The notes under the pieces were generated by a model. That model was not told where the DNA came from. It was given only the letters and a program-made list of their open reading frames with translations, and ran no database searches. 64,000 nt of DNA from positions 62,001 to 126,000 of the forward strand of contig JARWZW010000069.1 in the NCBI GenBank assembly GCA_029866155.1, given 5' to 3'. Positions 44,827-53,133 of this stretch are shown here, piece after piece (within the stretch, counting starts at the first letter, position 1; each line of letters opens with the position of its first letter). This DNA comes from Caulobacter sp. GTDB taxonomy: Bacteria > Pseudomonadota > Alphaproteobacteria > Caulobacterales > Caulobacteraceae. Both the position numbers and the translations under genes were made by a program.

Positions 44827-46298
44827 TGATCAGCCCGCCACTGGACCCTGGACCGGCGAGGCTGCCGGGGCTCAGCCTGTCGACCCGGGGCCGCGGTTCC
44901 GAGCCCATGGTCAGTTCGACCGATACGATTGCAGCCCTGCTGGTCTGGTTGCTTTCGGGCGGCCTGATCCCGTTCTCCAAAGGGAACGAAGATCTGGTCG
45001 TGGCTGGCGGGGCCGCGATTCTGCTTCTCTATGCGATGGCGAATGGCGCCTGGCGCCTGGGCCGGATCACCGGTTTCGTCCCTCTGGTGCTTGGCCTGTC
45101 CTGCTGGGCCACGGCCCGAAGCGTTCATCTGCTCGACCTCTCCCAGTGGTACCCCCTGGTCGGCCAGATCCTGAAGTTCGCCGTTATCGCCGCCTTTCTG
45201 GCGGGTTGCAGGCGCCCCCTCGATGCGCTGGTACGCGCCATGGTGTGGATCTGCCTTCTGGCCCTGGCGATTTTCACGGTCAGGCAGGGAGCCAGGATCA
45301 CCACCGGACTGGACATCGCCAACCTGTTTTCCGGTTTTTACCAATGGACCGGATTGCTGCCGGACAGAACCATCGTCCTGTTCAACTTCGACATTCCATC
45401 CGAAGCCTCTCGGAATTCCGGTCCGTTTCGGGAGCCGGGAATGTTCGCGGCCAATATCTGCATCGCGATCTTGCTGAGCGTCTCGCGCTTCCATCGCGGG
45501 GAAGGGCGAAATCGGACCCGCAACATGATCATTCTGGTTCTGGCGCTCATCTCGACACAATCAACAATGGGGCTTTCTACCATCCCCTTGCTCCTTGCCA
45601 TCTGGTACGGGTCTGGCGACCAGGGTCGAAACATGGGCCGATTTGCAATTCTGTCGCTGGTCATCGGGATCGGCGCCTATGTCTGGTTCTCCAGCGGGCA
45701 GTCGGTAAAGCTGGAGGGCTACTCCGACTTTCTGAACGCGGGGGGACGGACCTCGGCCCAGCTTGAGGGCGGCTGGACCTCCACCAGACTCGGCAACGCC
45801 ATCGTCGATTTCCGGGCGATCGAGGCGCGACCCTTGCTCGGCTACGGATTTGCGGAGTCAGGCCGGCCTGTCTTCTGGGACCGTTCGGTCGAGCAGGGGT
45901 TTGGAAACGGCCTCACGGGTACATTTGTAAAGTTCGGGAGCCTTCTGGCGGTATTCATGCTCGGCCTCCTGGCCTGGGGCTTGAAGGTCCTCATGCCGAA
46001 CGGGCTGGCCGCGATCCTGGCCATTGTGGTGGTCGGCATGCTCCTGATCGGACAGCAGCTTCTCACCCTTCCGGTCATTTTCGTGTTTCTTGCCGGAACG
46101 GCGCAAGGCGCGCTGTTCTCGCGATCGCCGGCGCGGGGCAGTCTGCGACGGTCCGGAAGGGCAGGGCCAGTCCTATGGCCAGTCCTGTGGCCCGTCCTAT
46201 GGAATGAGACCCGGTCCGGTCTGGTCCGGACCCGGCAGAATCCCTCCCTTGAGCCGGCCTCCGCCCCATTCACCCCCGGTTCAGCCTCGGACCTCTAG
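44826..46298 (+). CDS. O-antigen ligase/polymerase-like membrane protein (Wzy-like)
   Basis: The 490-residue protein has at least ten hydrophobic segments and a large loop at about 195-260 (FNFDIPSEASRNSGPFREPG, followed by MFAANICIAILLSV), typical of the Wzy/WaaL fold with its arginine-bearing periplasmic loops. Later, RPLLGYGFAESGRPVFWDRS is like the conserved post-loop segment. It is the candidate polymerase for this locus. Near the C-terminus a 12-base unit is repeated three times and encodes PVLWPVLWPVLW. It is the last gene of the coupled run; no terminator with a T-run follows. Confidence 0.86.
   Translation: MISPPLDPGPARLPGLSLSTRGRGSEPMVSSTDTIAALLVWLLSGGLIPFSKGNEDLVVAGGAAILLLYAMANGAWRLGRITGFVPLVLGLSCWATARSVHLLDLSQWYPLVGQILKFAVIAAFLAGCRRPLDALVRAMVWICLLALAIFTVRQGARITTGLDIANLFSGFYQWTGLLPDRTIVLFNFDIPSEASRNSGPFREPGMFAANICIAILLSVSRFHRGEGRNRTRNMIILVLALISTQSTMGLSTIPLLLAIWYGSGDQGRNMGRFAILSLVIGIGAYVWFSSGQSVKLEGYSDFLNAGGRTSAQLEGGWTSTRLGNAIVDFRAIEARPLLGYGFAESGRPVFWDRSVEQGFGNGLTGTFVKFGSLLAVFMLGLLAWGLKVLMPNGLAAILAIVVVGMLLIGQQLLTLPVIFVFLAGTAQGALFSRSPARGSLRRSGRAGPVLWPVLWPVLWNETRSGLVRTRQNPSLEPASAPFTPGSASDL
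46166..46201 (+). repeat. three tandem 12-base repeats encoding PVLW
   Basis: GCCAGTCCTATG, GCCAGTCCTGTG and GCCCGTCCTATG follow one another without a gap inside the polymerase gene. Each unit is in frame and encodes Pro-Val-Leu-Trp. Confidence 0.85.
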
Positions 46299-46477
46299 CA
46301 ATTGAGCGTGGCGGGGGCGTCGTGATCTCCCGTCCCTCGAAAGCGGCGCCCCTGGCCACACAGGAAGCTGGCAAGATCTTCCTGGAGACGCGTCGTCCCG
46401 CTTCGCGGGGCGGCGCGCCATCCTGATTCCCGCTTCAGGGTGTTGCGCTGGGACGGCGCAGCAGGCAGGTTCCGGCC

Positions 46478-47404
46478 ATGTCGAAAACCCGAGCGCGCCT
46501 CGCCTCCCTGGCGTCTCTCTGGCGAGAGGCTGATCCCGTTCACTGGCTCCGACTCGGCCTTTCGGTCGCCGGCAAGTCCCTGTCGCGCCTCTGGGGCCGT
46601 GACGTGATGCTCTATGTCGGCGGCGTGTCCTTCTGGGCCATGCTGGCGGCCTTTCCCGCCATCGCCATCGGCATGGGTCTGTTCGGATTGCTGGCCGATC
46701 CGGACCAGATCGCCCAACGGGCCGACAGCTTCACCGGCATGATGCCGCCCGGAGCCCAGGCCCTGTTCGAGCGCGAGTTGATCCGCTTGGCCCATGCCCC
46801 GCTCCAGGCCGTTTCGATGCAGAGCGCCATCGCCCTGGTCATCGGCGGCTATGCCGCCCACCGGGGTTTCAAGGCGCTTCTGGCCGGCCTGTCCTTCATC
46901 CATGACGAGGAGAACCAGCGGGGTTTCTTCGGGTTCAACTTCATGGCCCTTGTGGTTCTGATCAGCGCCTTCGTCCTGATGGGCGTGGTCTCGGCCCTGT
47001 TCCTGATGCTTCGATTGATGGCGGCGGCGATCAACATCAAGCCCCTGGCCGGGGCCTGGTGGCTCTATAGCGAATGGACCTGGACCAGCCTCGGCATGAC
47101 CCTGGCCATGACCCTGATCTTTCGCTACGCCATGTCCCGCGAGGCCGTAGCCTGGCGGGCCTCGATCATCGGCGGCGCCGCTGCGGCGGCCCTGTCGGTG
47201 GGGGCCAGCTGGGCCAGCGCCTTCTATGTCGAGACCATCGCCCATCTGGGCGCCACCTACGGCTCGGTCTCTGCGGTGGTGGTGTTCCTGATATGGCTGT
47301 CCTGGAACGTCAACGCCGTCTTCCTGGGCGGCGCCCTGGCCACCGAGGTGGAGATCGCCCTGGGCGAGCACAGGGCGACCCGGCCCCTTCCGCCCATCGA
47401 CTAA
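46478..47404 (+). CDS. YihY/BrkB-family inner membrane protein
   Basis: The 308-residue protein has six membrane segments and the family signatures: VGGVSFWAMLAAFPAIAIGM (TM1), SAIALVIGGYAAHRGFKALL, the loop LAGLSFIHDEENQRGFFGFN, and the terminal GSVSAVVVFLIWLSWNVNAV ahead of FLGGALATE. Despite old names (ribonuclease BN, virulence factor BrkB) the family's function is not settled. It starts 179 bases after the polysaccharide locus. Its TAA overlaps the convergent TusA-like gene by four bases. Confidence 0.93.
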   Translation: MSKTRARLASLASLWREADPVHWLRLGLSVAGKSLSRLWGRDVMLYVGGVSFWAMLAAFPAIAIGMGLFGLLADPDQIAQRADSFTGMMPPGAQALFERELIRLAHAPLQAVSMQSAIALVIGGYAAHRGFKALLAGLSFIHDEENQRGFFGFNFMALVVLISAFVLMGVVSALFLMLRLMAAAINIKPLAGAWWLYSEWTWTSLGMTLAMTLIFRYAMSREAVAWRASIIGGAAAAALSVGASWASAFYVETIAHLGATYGSVSAVVVFLIWLSWNVNAVFLGGALATEVEIALGEHRATRPLPPID

Positions 47405-47700
47405 CCCTGCTTGCGCACGACAAATTCCTGCCAGGTATCGACGGCGCGGCTGTCAATCAGGTCATGGCCGGCCTGGCTGACGAAATGCGGCACATCGATC
47501 CTGGCCATCGGATCGTCCGCCATCAGGCGGATGACCTGGCCCCGGGCCAGGGTTTCCAGCGCCCGGCGCAGCCGAAGGGTCGGCACGGGGCAGTGATGCC
47601 CCCGGGCGTCCAGCAGCAGGTCGGGCTCAGGCAGGTCGGTGTCCAGGGCGCGGCTCCAGGCAAGGCTTGTCCTATTGCCGCCCTCCGGCCGCGACAGCAA
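47401..47700 (-). CDS. TusA-family sulfurtransferase-like protein (start uncertain)
   Basis: The C-terminal 75 residues are a TusA/SirA domain: LLLDARGHHCPVPTLRLRRA with the sulfur-carrying Cys in CPVP, then LARGQVIRLMADDPMARIDV and a final TWQEFVVRKQG. TusA-like proteins relay sulfur, for example toward tRNA thiolation or other sulfur transfers. The start is unclear: TTG 47700 is given; an ATG at 47775 would overlap the start of the divergent amidohydrolase; no ribosome site is evident before either. The stop overlaps that of the BrkB-like gene. Confidence 0.77.
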   Translation of the reverse strand: MLSRPEGGNRTSLAWSRALDTDLPEPDLLLDARGHHCPVPTLRLRRALETLARGQVIRLMADDPMARIDVPHFVSQAGHDLIDSRAVDTWQEFVVRKQG

Positions 47701-47773
47701 GGCAACATCGGGGATGCAGGAAGCGTCAACAGTCGCTAGGGTCCAGGGCTGTTGTCTGTCTTCGGGGTTTTCC

Positions 47774-50700
47774 ATGCGCAAGGTCTGGGGTGCGGCGGTT
47801 GCCGCGGTGTTGGCGGGTCTCTTCACCATGGAGGCCGCCCTTGCAGCCCCCAAGCCCAAGACCGACCCGCCCAAGTGGGACGTCAACGCCCCGCCGGGAC
47901 CGGCGGCGGACGTGCCCATCGACACCCGGACAGGCACCTGGATGTCGGTCGATATCAGCCCTGACGGCAAGGACATCGTCTTCGACCTGCTGGGCGACCT
48001 CTATGTGATCCCGGCGGCGGGCGGTGAGGCCAGGGCCCTGACCACCGGCGTCGCCTGGGACATGCAGCCCCGCTATTCACCCAATGGCCGCTGGATCGCC
48101 TTCACCAGCGACCGAGGGGGCGGCGACAACATCTGGATCGTCGATCGCGACGGCGGCAATCCGCGCCAGGTGTCGAAGGAGAGCTTCCGGCTCCTGAATC
48201 AGCCCAACTGGACCCCTGACAGCGAGTTTGTCGTGGCCCGCAAGCACTTCACTTCCGGCCGGTCCCTCGGGGCAGGGGAAATGTGGCTCTATCACCGCTC
48301 CGGCGGCGATGGCGTGCAGATGACCAAGCGTCGCACCGAACAGAAGGACAGCAACGAGCCGGCCTTCTCCCCCGATGGTCGCTACCTCTATTACAGCGAT
48401 GACGCCACGCCAGGCGGGACCTTCGAATACAGCAAGGACCCCAATACCCAGATCTATGTGATCCAGCGCCTGGACCGCCAGACGGGAGAAACCGACGCGC
48501 TGGTGACCGGTCCGGGGGGCTCGATCCGTCCGACCCCCTCGCCGGACGGCAAGAGCCTCGCCTTCATCCGCCGCGTTCGCTACCAGTCCACCCTGTTCAT
48601 CCGGGACCTTGAGTCCGGGCGGGAGACCCCGGTCTATAACGCGCTGGACCGGGACATGCAGGAAACCTGGGCCGTGCACGGTGTTTATCCGGCCATGGCC
48701 TGGACCCCGGATAACCGGTCGATCATCCTCTGGGCCAAGGGCCGGATCTGGCGGGTCGAGGCGGCCACCGGGGCTGCGACCGAGATTCCCTTCCATGTGA
48801 AGGCTACCAGGCGGATGCAGACCGCCGTAAGGGCCAAGGTCGAGGTCGCGCCCAAGACCTTTGACGTCAAGATGCTGCGCTGGTCGGAGGTCTCTCCGGA
48901 CGGCTCCCGCGTGGTCTATGAGGCCCTTGGCAAGCTTTGGGTCAAGGACCTGGCCGGCGGACAACCGCGCCGCCTGACCGCCCAGACCGACCATTTCGAG
49001 CTCTATCCCTCATGGTCGCGGGATGGAAAATCCATCCTCTATTCCACTTGGAACGACGAGACCTTCGGTTCGATCCGGCTGGCTCCGGCCGCGGGCGGCG
49101 AAGGCCGGGTCATCACGGCAAAGCCTGGCCACTATATCGAACCGGTGCTGTCGCCAGATGGTGCGACCGTGGTCTATCGGACCGTGGCCGACGGCTATCT
49201 GACCAGCGCCCTGTGGAGCGGCCAGCCGGGCCTCTATACCGTCCCCGTCACGGGCGGGACCGGCAGGCTGATCACCCGAAACGGCGTCCTGCCGCAGTTC
49301 GGCAAGGGCGGGGAGCGGCTGTATTTCATGGCCTATGAGGCCGAGGGCAAGCGTGCCCTGCATTCCATCCGCCTGGATGGCGGCGACGACCGAAGCCACC
49401 TGGTCAGCGCCAACGCCACCGAGTTTTCCGTGTCGCCGGACGAAAAGTGGGTGGCCTGGACCGAACGCTTCAACGCCTATGTCAGCCCGCTTGTCATCAC
49501 CGGCCGGCCGGTGGAGGTGGGGCCGGAGTCAAAGGCCCTGCCAACTACCCGGGTGACCCGCGACGCCGGCGAATGGCTTCACTGGTCGGGCGACAGCCAG
49601 CGTCTCTGGTGGTCGCTGGGGCCGCAGGTCTTCAGCCGGGACGTCAAGGACGCCTTCGCCTTTGTCGACGGCGCCCCCAAGGACCTGCCCAAGGCGCCGG
49701 AGACCGGGATCAGCATCGGTTTCTCCCAGCCTTATGACGCCCCGACAGGCCGGGTCGCCCTGACCGGCGCCCGCATCATCACCATGAAGGGAGATGAGGT
49801 CATCCAGCAGGGAACCGTCGTCCTCAATGGCAACCGCATCGAGGCTATCGGCCCCGCAGGCTCGGTCACCGTGCCGGCCGACGCCAAGGTGATCGACATG
49901 GCCGGAAAGACCATCATTCCGGGGCTGGTCGACGCCCACTGGCATGGCTCCATGGGATCGGACGAGATCATCCCGCAGCAGAGCTGGATCAACTATGCCG
50001 CCCTGGCCTTTGGCGTCACCACGATCCACGATCCCTCCAACGACACCAGCGAGATCTTCGCCCAGAGCGAAATGGCCAAGGCCGGCGCAGTGGTTGGACC
50101 GCGCATCTTCTCTACCGGCACCATCCTGTATGGCGCCACCACGCCCTTCACGGCCAAGGTCGAGAGCCTGGATGACGCCCTGTCGCATCTGCGCCGGATG
50201 AAGGCGGTCGGGGCCTTCAGCGTCAAGAGCTACAACCAGCCCCGTCGGGAACAGCGCCAGCAGGTCATCGAGGCGGCCCGTCAACTGGACATCAGCGTGG
50301 TGCCCGAGGGCGGCTCGCTGTTTCAGCACAACATGACCATGCTGATCGACGGCCATACGACCATCGAGCATTCCATCCCGGTCGAAGCCATCTATGACGA
50401 CGTCAAGCAGCTCTGGTCGGCCTCGAAGACGGCCTATACCCCGACCCTGGTGGTCTCCTATGGCGGCAGTTCGGGTGAACACTACTGGTATGAAACCACC
50501 AATGTCTGGGAGGACCCGATCCTCACCAAATATGTGCCGCGCCGCATCCTCGATGACCGCTCGCGCCGGCCCTTCAAGGCGCCGCCGGAAGAGCTGAACC
50601 ATATCCGAATCGCCCAGGTCGCCAGGACCCTGAACGATCTGGGCGTCTCGGTGCAGATCGGTGCCCATGGTCAGCGGGAGGGCCTCGGGGCCCATTGGGA

Positions 50701-51034
50701 GCTCTGGATGATGGCCCAGGGCGGCATGTCGCCCCTGCAGGTTCTGCGGGTCGGCACCCTGAACGGCGCCCGGGCGCTGGGCATGGACCGCGACATCGGA
50801 TCGCTGGAGCCGGGCAAGCTGGCCGACCTGGTGGTGCTGGACGCCAATCCGCTGGACAACATCCGCAACACCACCTCGATCCGCTACACGGTCATCAATG
50901 GCCGGATCTACGACAACGACATGAACGAGGTCGGGACCCGCCTGAAGGCCCGCAAGCCCTTCTGGTTCAAGGAGGCGGGCGGTGAAACCTGGGGGCCCGG
51001 GGCTGCGGCCTCGAGCGGCCATAACGACGACTAG
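47774..51034 (+). CDS. secreted TolB-like beta-propeller fused to amidohydrolase
   Basis: This large protein (1086 residues) has a Sec signal peptide (MRKVWGAAVAAVLAGLFTME, cleavage near ALA at 24). From about 60 to 640 it carries repeated propeller blades with the TolB/WD40-like motif, such as VDISPDGKDIVFDLLGDLYV, RYSPNGRWIAFTSDRGGGDN and WSEVSPDGSRVVYEALGKLW. From about 660 a metal-dependent amidohydrolase follows: GLVDAHWHGSMG (HxH), SVKSYNQPRREQRQ (candidate metal-bridging Lys), GHTTIEHSIPVE and QIGAHGQREGLGAHWELW, ending LEPGKLADLVVLDANPLDNI. It probably hydrolyses a peptide-like or cyclic amide substrate in the periplasm. Its ATG is 73 bases from the divergent TusA-like start. Confidence 0.9.
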   Translation: MRKVWGAAVAAVLAGLFTMEAALAAPKPKTDPPKWDVNAPPGPAADVPIDTRTGTWMSVDISPDGKDIVFDLLGDLYVIPAAGGEARALTTGVAWDMQPRYSPNGRWIAFTSDRGGGDNIWIVDRDGGNPRQVSKESFRLLNQPNWTPDSEFVVARKHFTSGRSLGAGEMWLYHRSGGDGVQMTKRRTEQKDSNEPAFSPDGRYLYYSDDATPGGTFEYSKDPNTQIYVIQRLDRQTGETDALVTGPGGSIRPTPSPDGKSLAFIRRVRYQSTLFIRDLESGRETPVYNALDRDMQETWAVHGVYPAMAWTPDNRSIILWAKGRIWRVEAATGAATEIPFHVKATRRMQTAVRAKVEVAPKTFDVKMLRWSEVSPDGSRVVYEALGKLWVKDLAGGQPRRLTAQTDHFELYPSWSRDGKSILYSTWNDETFGSIRLAPAAGGEGRVITAKPGHYIEPVLSPDGATVVYRTVADGYLTSALWSGQPGLYTVPVTGGTGRLITRNGVLPQFGKGGERLYFMAYEAEGKRALHSIRLDGGDDRSHLVSANATEFSVSPDEKWVAWTERFNAYVSPLVITGRPVEVGPESKALPTTRVTRDAGEWLHWSGDSQRLWWSLGPQVFSRDVKDAFAFVDGAPKDLPKAPETGISIGFSQPYDAPTGRVALTGARIITMKGDEVIQQGTVVLNGNRIEAIGPAGSVTVPADAKVIDMAGKTIIPGLVDAHWHGSMGSDEIIPQQSWINYAALAFGVTTIHDPSNDTSEIFAQSEMAKAGAVVGPRIFSTGTILYGATTPFTAKVESLDDALSHLRRMKAVGAFSVKSYNQPRREQRQQVIEAARQLDISVVPEGGSLFQHNMTMLIDGHTTIEHSIPVEAIYDDVKQLWSASKTAYTPTLVVSYGGSSGEHYWYETTNVWEDPILTKYVPRRILDDRSRRPFKAPPEELNHIRIAQVARTLNDLGVSVQIGAHGQREGLGAHWELWMMAQGGMSPLQVLRVGTLNGARALGMDRDIGSLEPGKLADLVVLDANPLDNIRNTTSIRYTVINGRIYDNDMNEVGTRLKARKPFWFKEAGGETWGPGAAASSGHNDD

Positions 51035-51042
51035 GACAGGTG

Positions 51043-51366
51043 ATGTCGAAACAGGACCCTGACTTCGAGGTCATCAACAACGAGGCGGAGGGCCGGTTCG
51101 AGGTCCATCTGGACGGCGCCGCGGCCTATGCGGAGTACCGGCTTCTGGAGACCGGCGTCCTGTTTCCCCACACCGATGTGCCATCCGCTTTCGAGGGCAG
51201 GGGAGTGGGCGGCGCCCTGGTGCGTCATGCCATGGCCTTCGCGCGGGAGCACGGTCAGAAGGTCATCCCCGTCTGCACCTTCTTTGCCGGCTATATCGCC
51301 CGGCATCCGGAGTTTCATGATCTCGTCCATCCCCAGTACCGGAAGGCGCCGGGCTTGCAGGACTAG
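51043..51366 (+). CDS. GNAT-like N-acetyltransferase (YjdJ/NATD1 type)
   Basis: This 107-residue product is a minimal acetyltransferase of COG2388: FEVHLDGAAAYAEYRLLETG, FPHTDVPSAFEGRGVGGALV (acetyl-CoA-binding RGVG motif) and AREHGQKVIPVCTFFAGYIA. The target is unknown. It starts 8 bases after the amidohydrolase stop (ATG 51043, with AGGACAGG just before it; GTG 51040 is possible) and is probably co-transcribed with it. Confidence 0.87.
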   Translation: MSKQDPDFEVINNEAEGRFEVHLDGAAAYAEYRLLETGVLFPHTDVPSAFEGRGVGGALVRHAMAFAREHGQKVIPVCTFFAGYIARHPEFHDLVHPQYRKAPGLQD

Positions 51367-51371
51367 AGCGT

Positions 51372-51383
51372 TTCTTTAAAGAA
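51372..51383. repeat. perfect 12-base palindrome upstream of the nitronate monooxygenase gene
   Basis: TTCTTTAAAGAA lies 69 bases before the ATG at 51452. It is A+T-rich within G+C-rich surroundings and could be an operator or a chance sequence. Confidence 0.35.
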
Positions 51384-51451
51384 CCGGGTGACTCCGGCGG
51401 ACTCGCGGCGTCCAACGGCCCCGGCCCCATAACAGACCAGGAAACAGACCC

Positions 51452-52429
51452 ATGAAGACCCGCATCACAGAACTCTTCGGCATCAAGCACCCGATCATCC
51501 AGGGCGGCATGCACTATGTCGGTTTCGCCGAACTGGCGGCGGCCGTCTCCAATGCCGGGGGCCTGGGCCTGATCACCGGCCTGACCCAGCAGTCGCCGGA
51601 GGCCCTGGCCAGGGAAATCGCCCGCTGCCGGGAAATGACTGACAAGCCCTTCGGCGTGAACCTGACCTTCTTGCCGTCGGTCAACCCGCCGGACTATCCG
51701 GGCTATGTGAAGGCGATCATCGACGGCGGCGTCAAGGCCGTGGAGACCGCTGGGAACAACCCGGTCAAGTGGCTGCCGCCGCTGAAGGAAGCCGGCATCA
51801 AGGTCATCCATAAATGCACCGCCGTCCGCCATGCCCTGAAGGCCGAGTCCATCGGCTGTGACGCGGTCAGCGTCGATGGCTTCGAATGTGGCGGTCACCC
51901 CGGTGAAGACGATGTGCCCAACATGATCCTTCTGCCCCGCGCCGCGGACGAGCTGAAGATTCCCTTCGTCGCCTCAGGCGGCATGGCGGACGCCCGCTCG
52001 CTGGTGGCCGCCCTGGCCATGGGGGCCGACGGCATGAACATGGGCACCCGCTTCATCGCCACCAAGGAAGCGCCTGTCCATGAGAACGTGAAACTGGCCA
52101 TCGTCGCGGCCAGCGAACTGGACACCCGCCTGGTCATGCGCCCCCTGCGCAACACCGAGCGGGTCCTGAACAACGCCGGTGTCGAGCGCCTGCTCCAGAA
52201 GGAAAAGGAACTGGGCGCCAGCATCAAGTTCGAGGACATCATCGAGGAAGTCGCCGGGGTCTATCCGCGCATCATGCAGGGCGGCGAGATGGATGCCGGG
52301 GCCTGGTCCTGCGGCATGGTCGCCGGCCTGATCCATGACATCCCTTCGGTTCAGGACCTGATCGACCGGATCATGAGCGAAGCTGAAACCATCATCCGCG
52401 GCCGTCTCGAAGGCCTTCTGGCCGCCTGA
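51452..52429 (+). CDS. nitronate monooxygenase (2-nitropropane dioxygenase) family protein
   Basis: The 325-residue FMN-dependent TIM-barrel protein has IKHPIIQGGMHYVGFAELAA, NAGGLGLITGLTQQSPEALA, DAVSVDGFECGGHPGEDDVP (FMN/substrate region with the conserved His) and VASGGMADARSLVAALAMGA followed by DGMNMGTRFIATKEA. Members oxidise nitronates or propionate 3-nitronate; some are simply FMN enoyl-type reductases, so the exact reaction is inferred. An AGACCAGGAAACAG stretch precedes the ATG. It stands alone. Confidence 0.9.
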   Translation: MKTRITELFGIKHPIIQGGMHYVGFAELAAAVSNAGGLGLITGLTQQSPEALAREIARCREMTDKPFGVNLTFLPSVNPPDYPGYVKAIIDGGVKAVETAGNNPVKWLPPLKEAGIKVIHKCTAVRHALKAESIGCDAVSVDGFECGGHPGEDDVPNMILLPRAADELKIPFVASGGMADARSLVAALAMGADGMNMGTRFIATKEAPVHENVKLAIVAASELDTRLVMRPLRNTERVLNNAGVERLLQKEKELGASIKFEDIIEEVAGVYPRIMQGGEMDAGAWSCGMVAGLIHDIPSVQDLIDRIMSEAETIIRGRLEGLLAA

Positions 52430-52466
52430 CGACAGGCAGGGACTACAGGCGGGCTGACCGGGCGCT

Positions 52467-52898
52467 TCAGGCGGCGTCCGGTCGGTCCGCCAGGGCCGCG
52501 ACCCAGGTCGAGGGCGCCGCCCCGCCTTCCTGGGCCGTGACGATCGACACATCCAGATAATCGCGCCAGCCGCAGATCAGCTCGCCGCGAAACTCGAACA
52601 CCCCGGCATAGGGCGCCGTGACCGCCTGGCCGCCCGCGCTGACATAGCAATCAGCCCCCTCGACAAACAGCCGGTCTCCGCGCTCGGCATAGTCGAAGAT
52701 CTTCCAGTCGACATTGCGATGTTCCGTCGCCATGCGCCGCATCAGCTTCTCGGCCTGGGCCTTGTTGCGGGTCGGCGGGGCGAAGCCGGCGGCGTAATGC
52801 CAGACCAGATCCTCATCCAGATGGACCAGGGCCTGCTCGATCCGCCCGGCCGACCAGGCCTTGATCAGTGTGCTGACGATCTCGAACTTGCTGGGCAT
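52467..52898 (-). CDS. SnoaL/limonene-epoxide hydrolase-like protein
   Basis: The 143-residue protein has the NTF2-like fold of the limonene-1,2-epoxide hydrolase group: VSTLIKAWSAGRIEQALVHL at the start, GVFEFRGELICGWRDYLDVS near the end. In true epoxide hydrolases of this type an Arg-x-Asp pair and a later Asp form the triad. Here the region reads EGAD (residues 80-83), so the Asp83 is present but the Arg is not, while Asp113 in WRDYLD is kept. Catalysis by the standard mechanism is therefore doubtful. ATG 52898 is preferred; the frame extends to 53072 without a better start. Confidence 0.82.
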   Translation of the reverse strand: MPSKFEIVSTLIKAWSAGRIEQALVHLDEDLVWHYAAGFAPPTRNKAQAEKLMRRMATEHRNVDWKIFDYAERGDRLFVEGADCYVSAGGQAVTAPYAGVFEFRGELICGWRDYLDVSIVTAQEGGAAPSTWVAALADRPDAA

Positions 52899-53133
52899 CG
52901 GGCGGTCCTGGCTGTTTAGCTCTTGGAAGGCAGGGTAGCAGGGATTCACAGAAAGTCGCGAACGCCAGTTCAATCTTTCAATCCCGGCGCCGTCCTTCCG
53001 GACGGCCTGAAGGGGCGATCCGGGACCCGGAAAGGAGAGGGTCAAACCTTTCGCCGCCAAGACTGCATTCACGCCGCTCTGGCTCCCGGCGCTTCGACCG
53101 GGATGACGACGAGGGTCGGGTGGGAGTCGTCCT

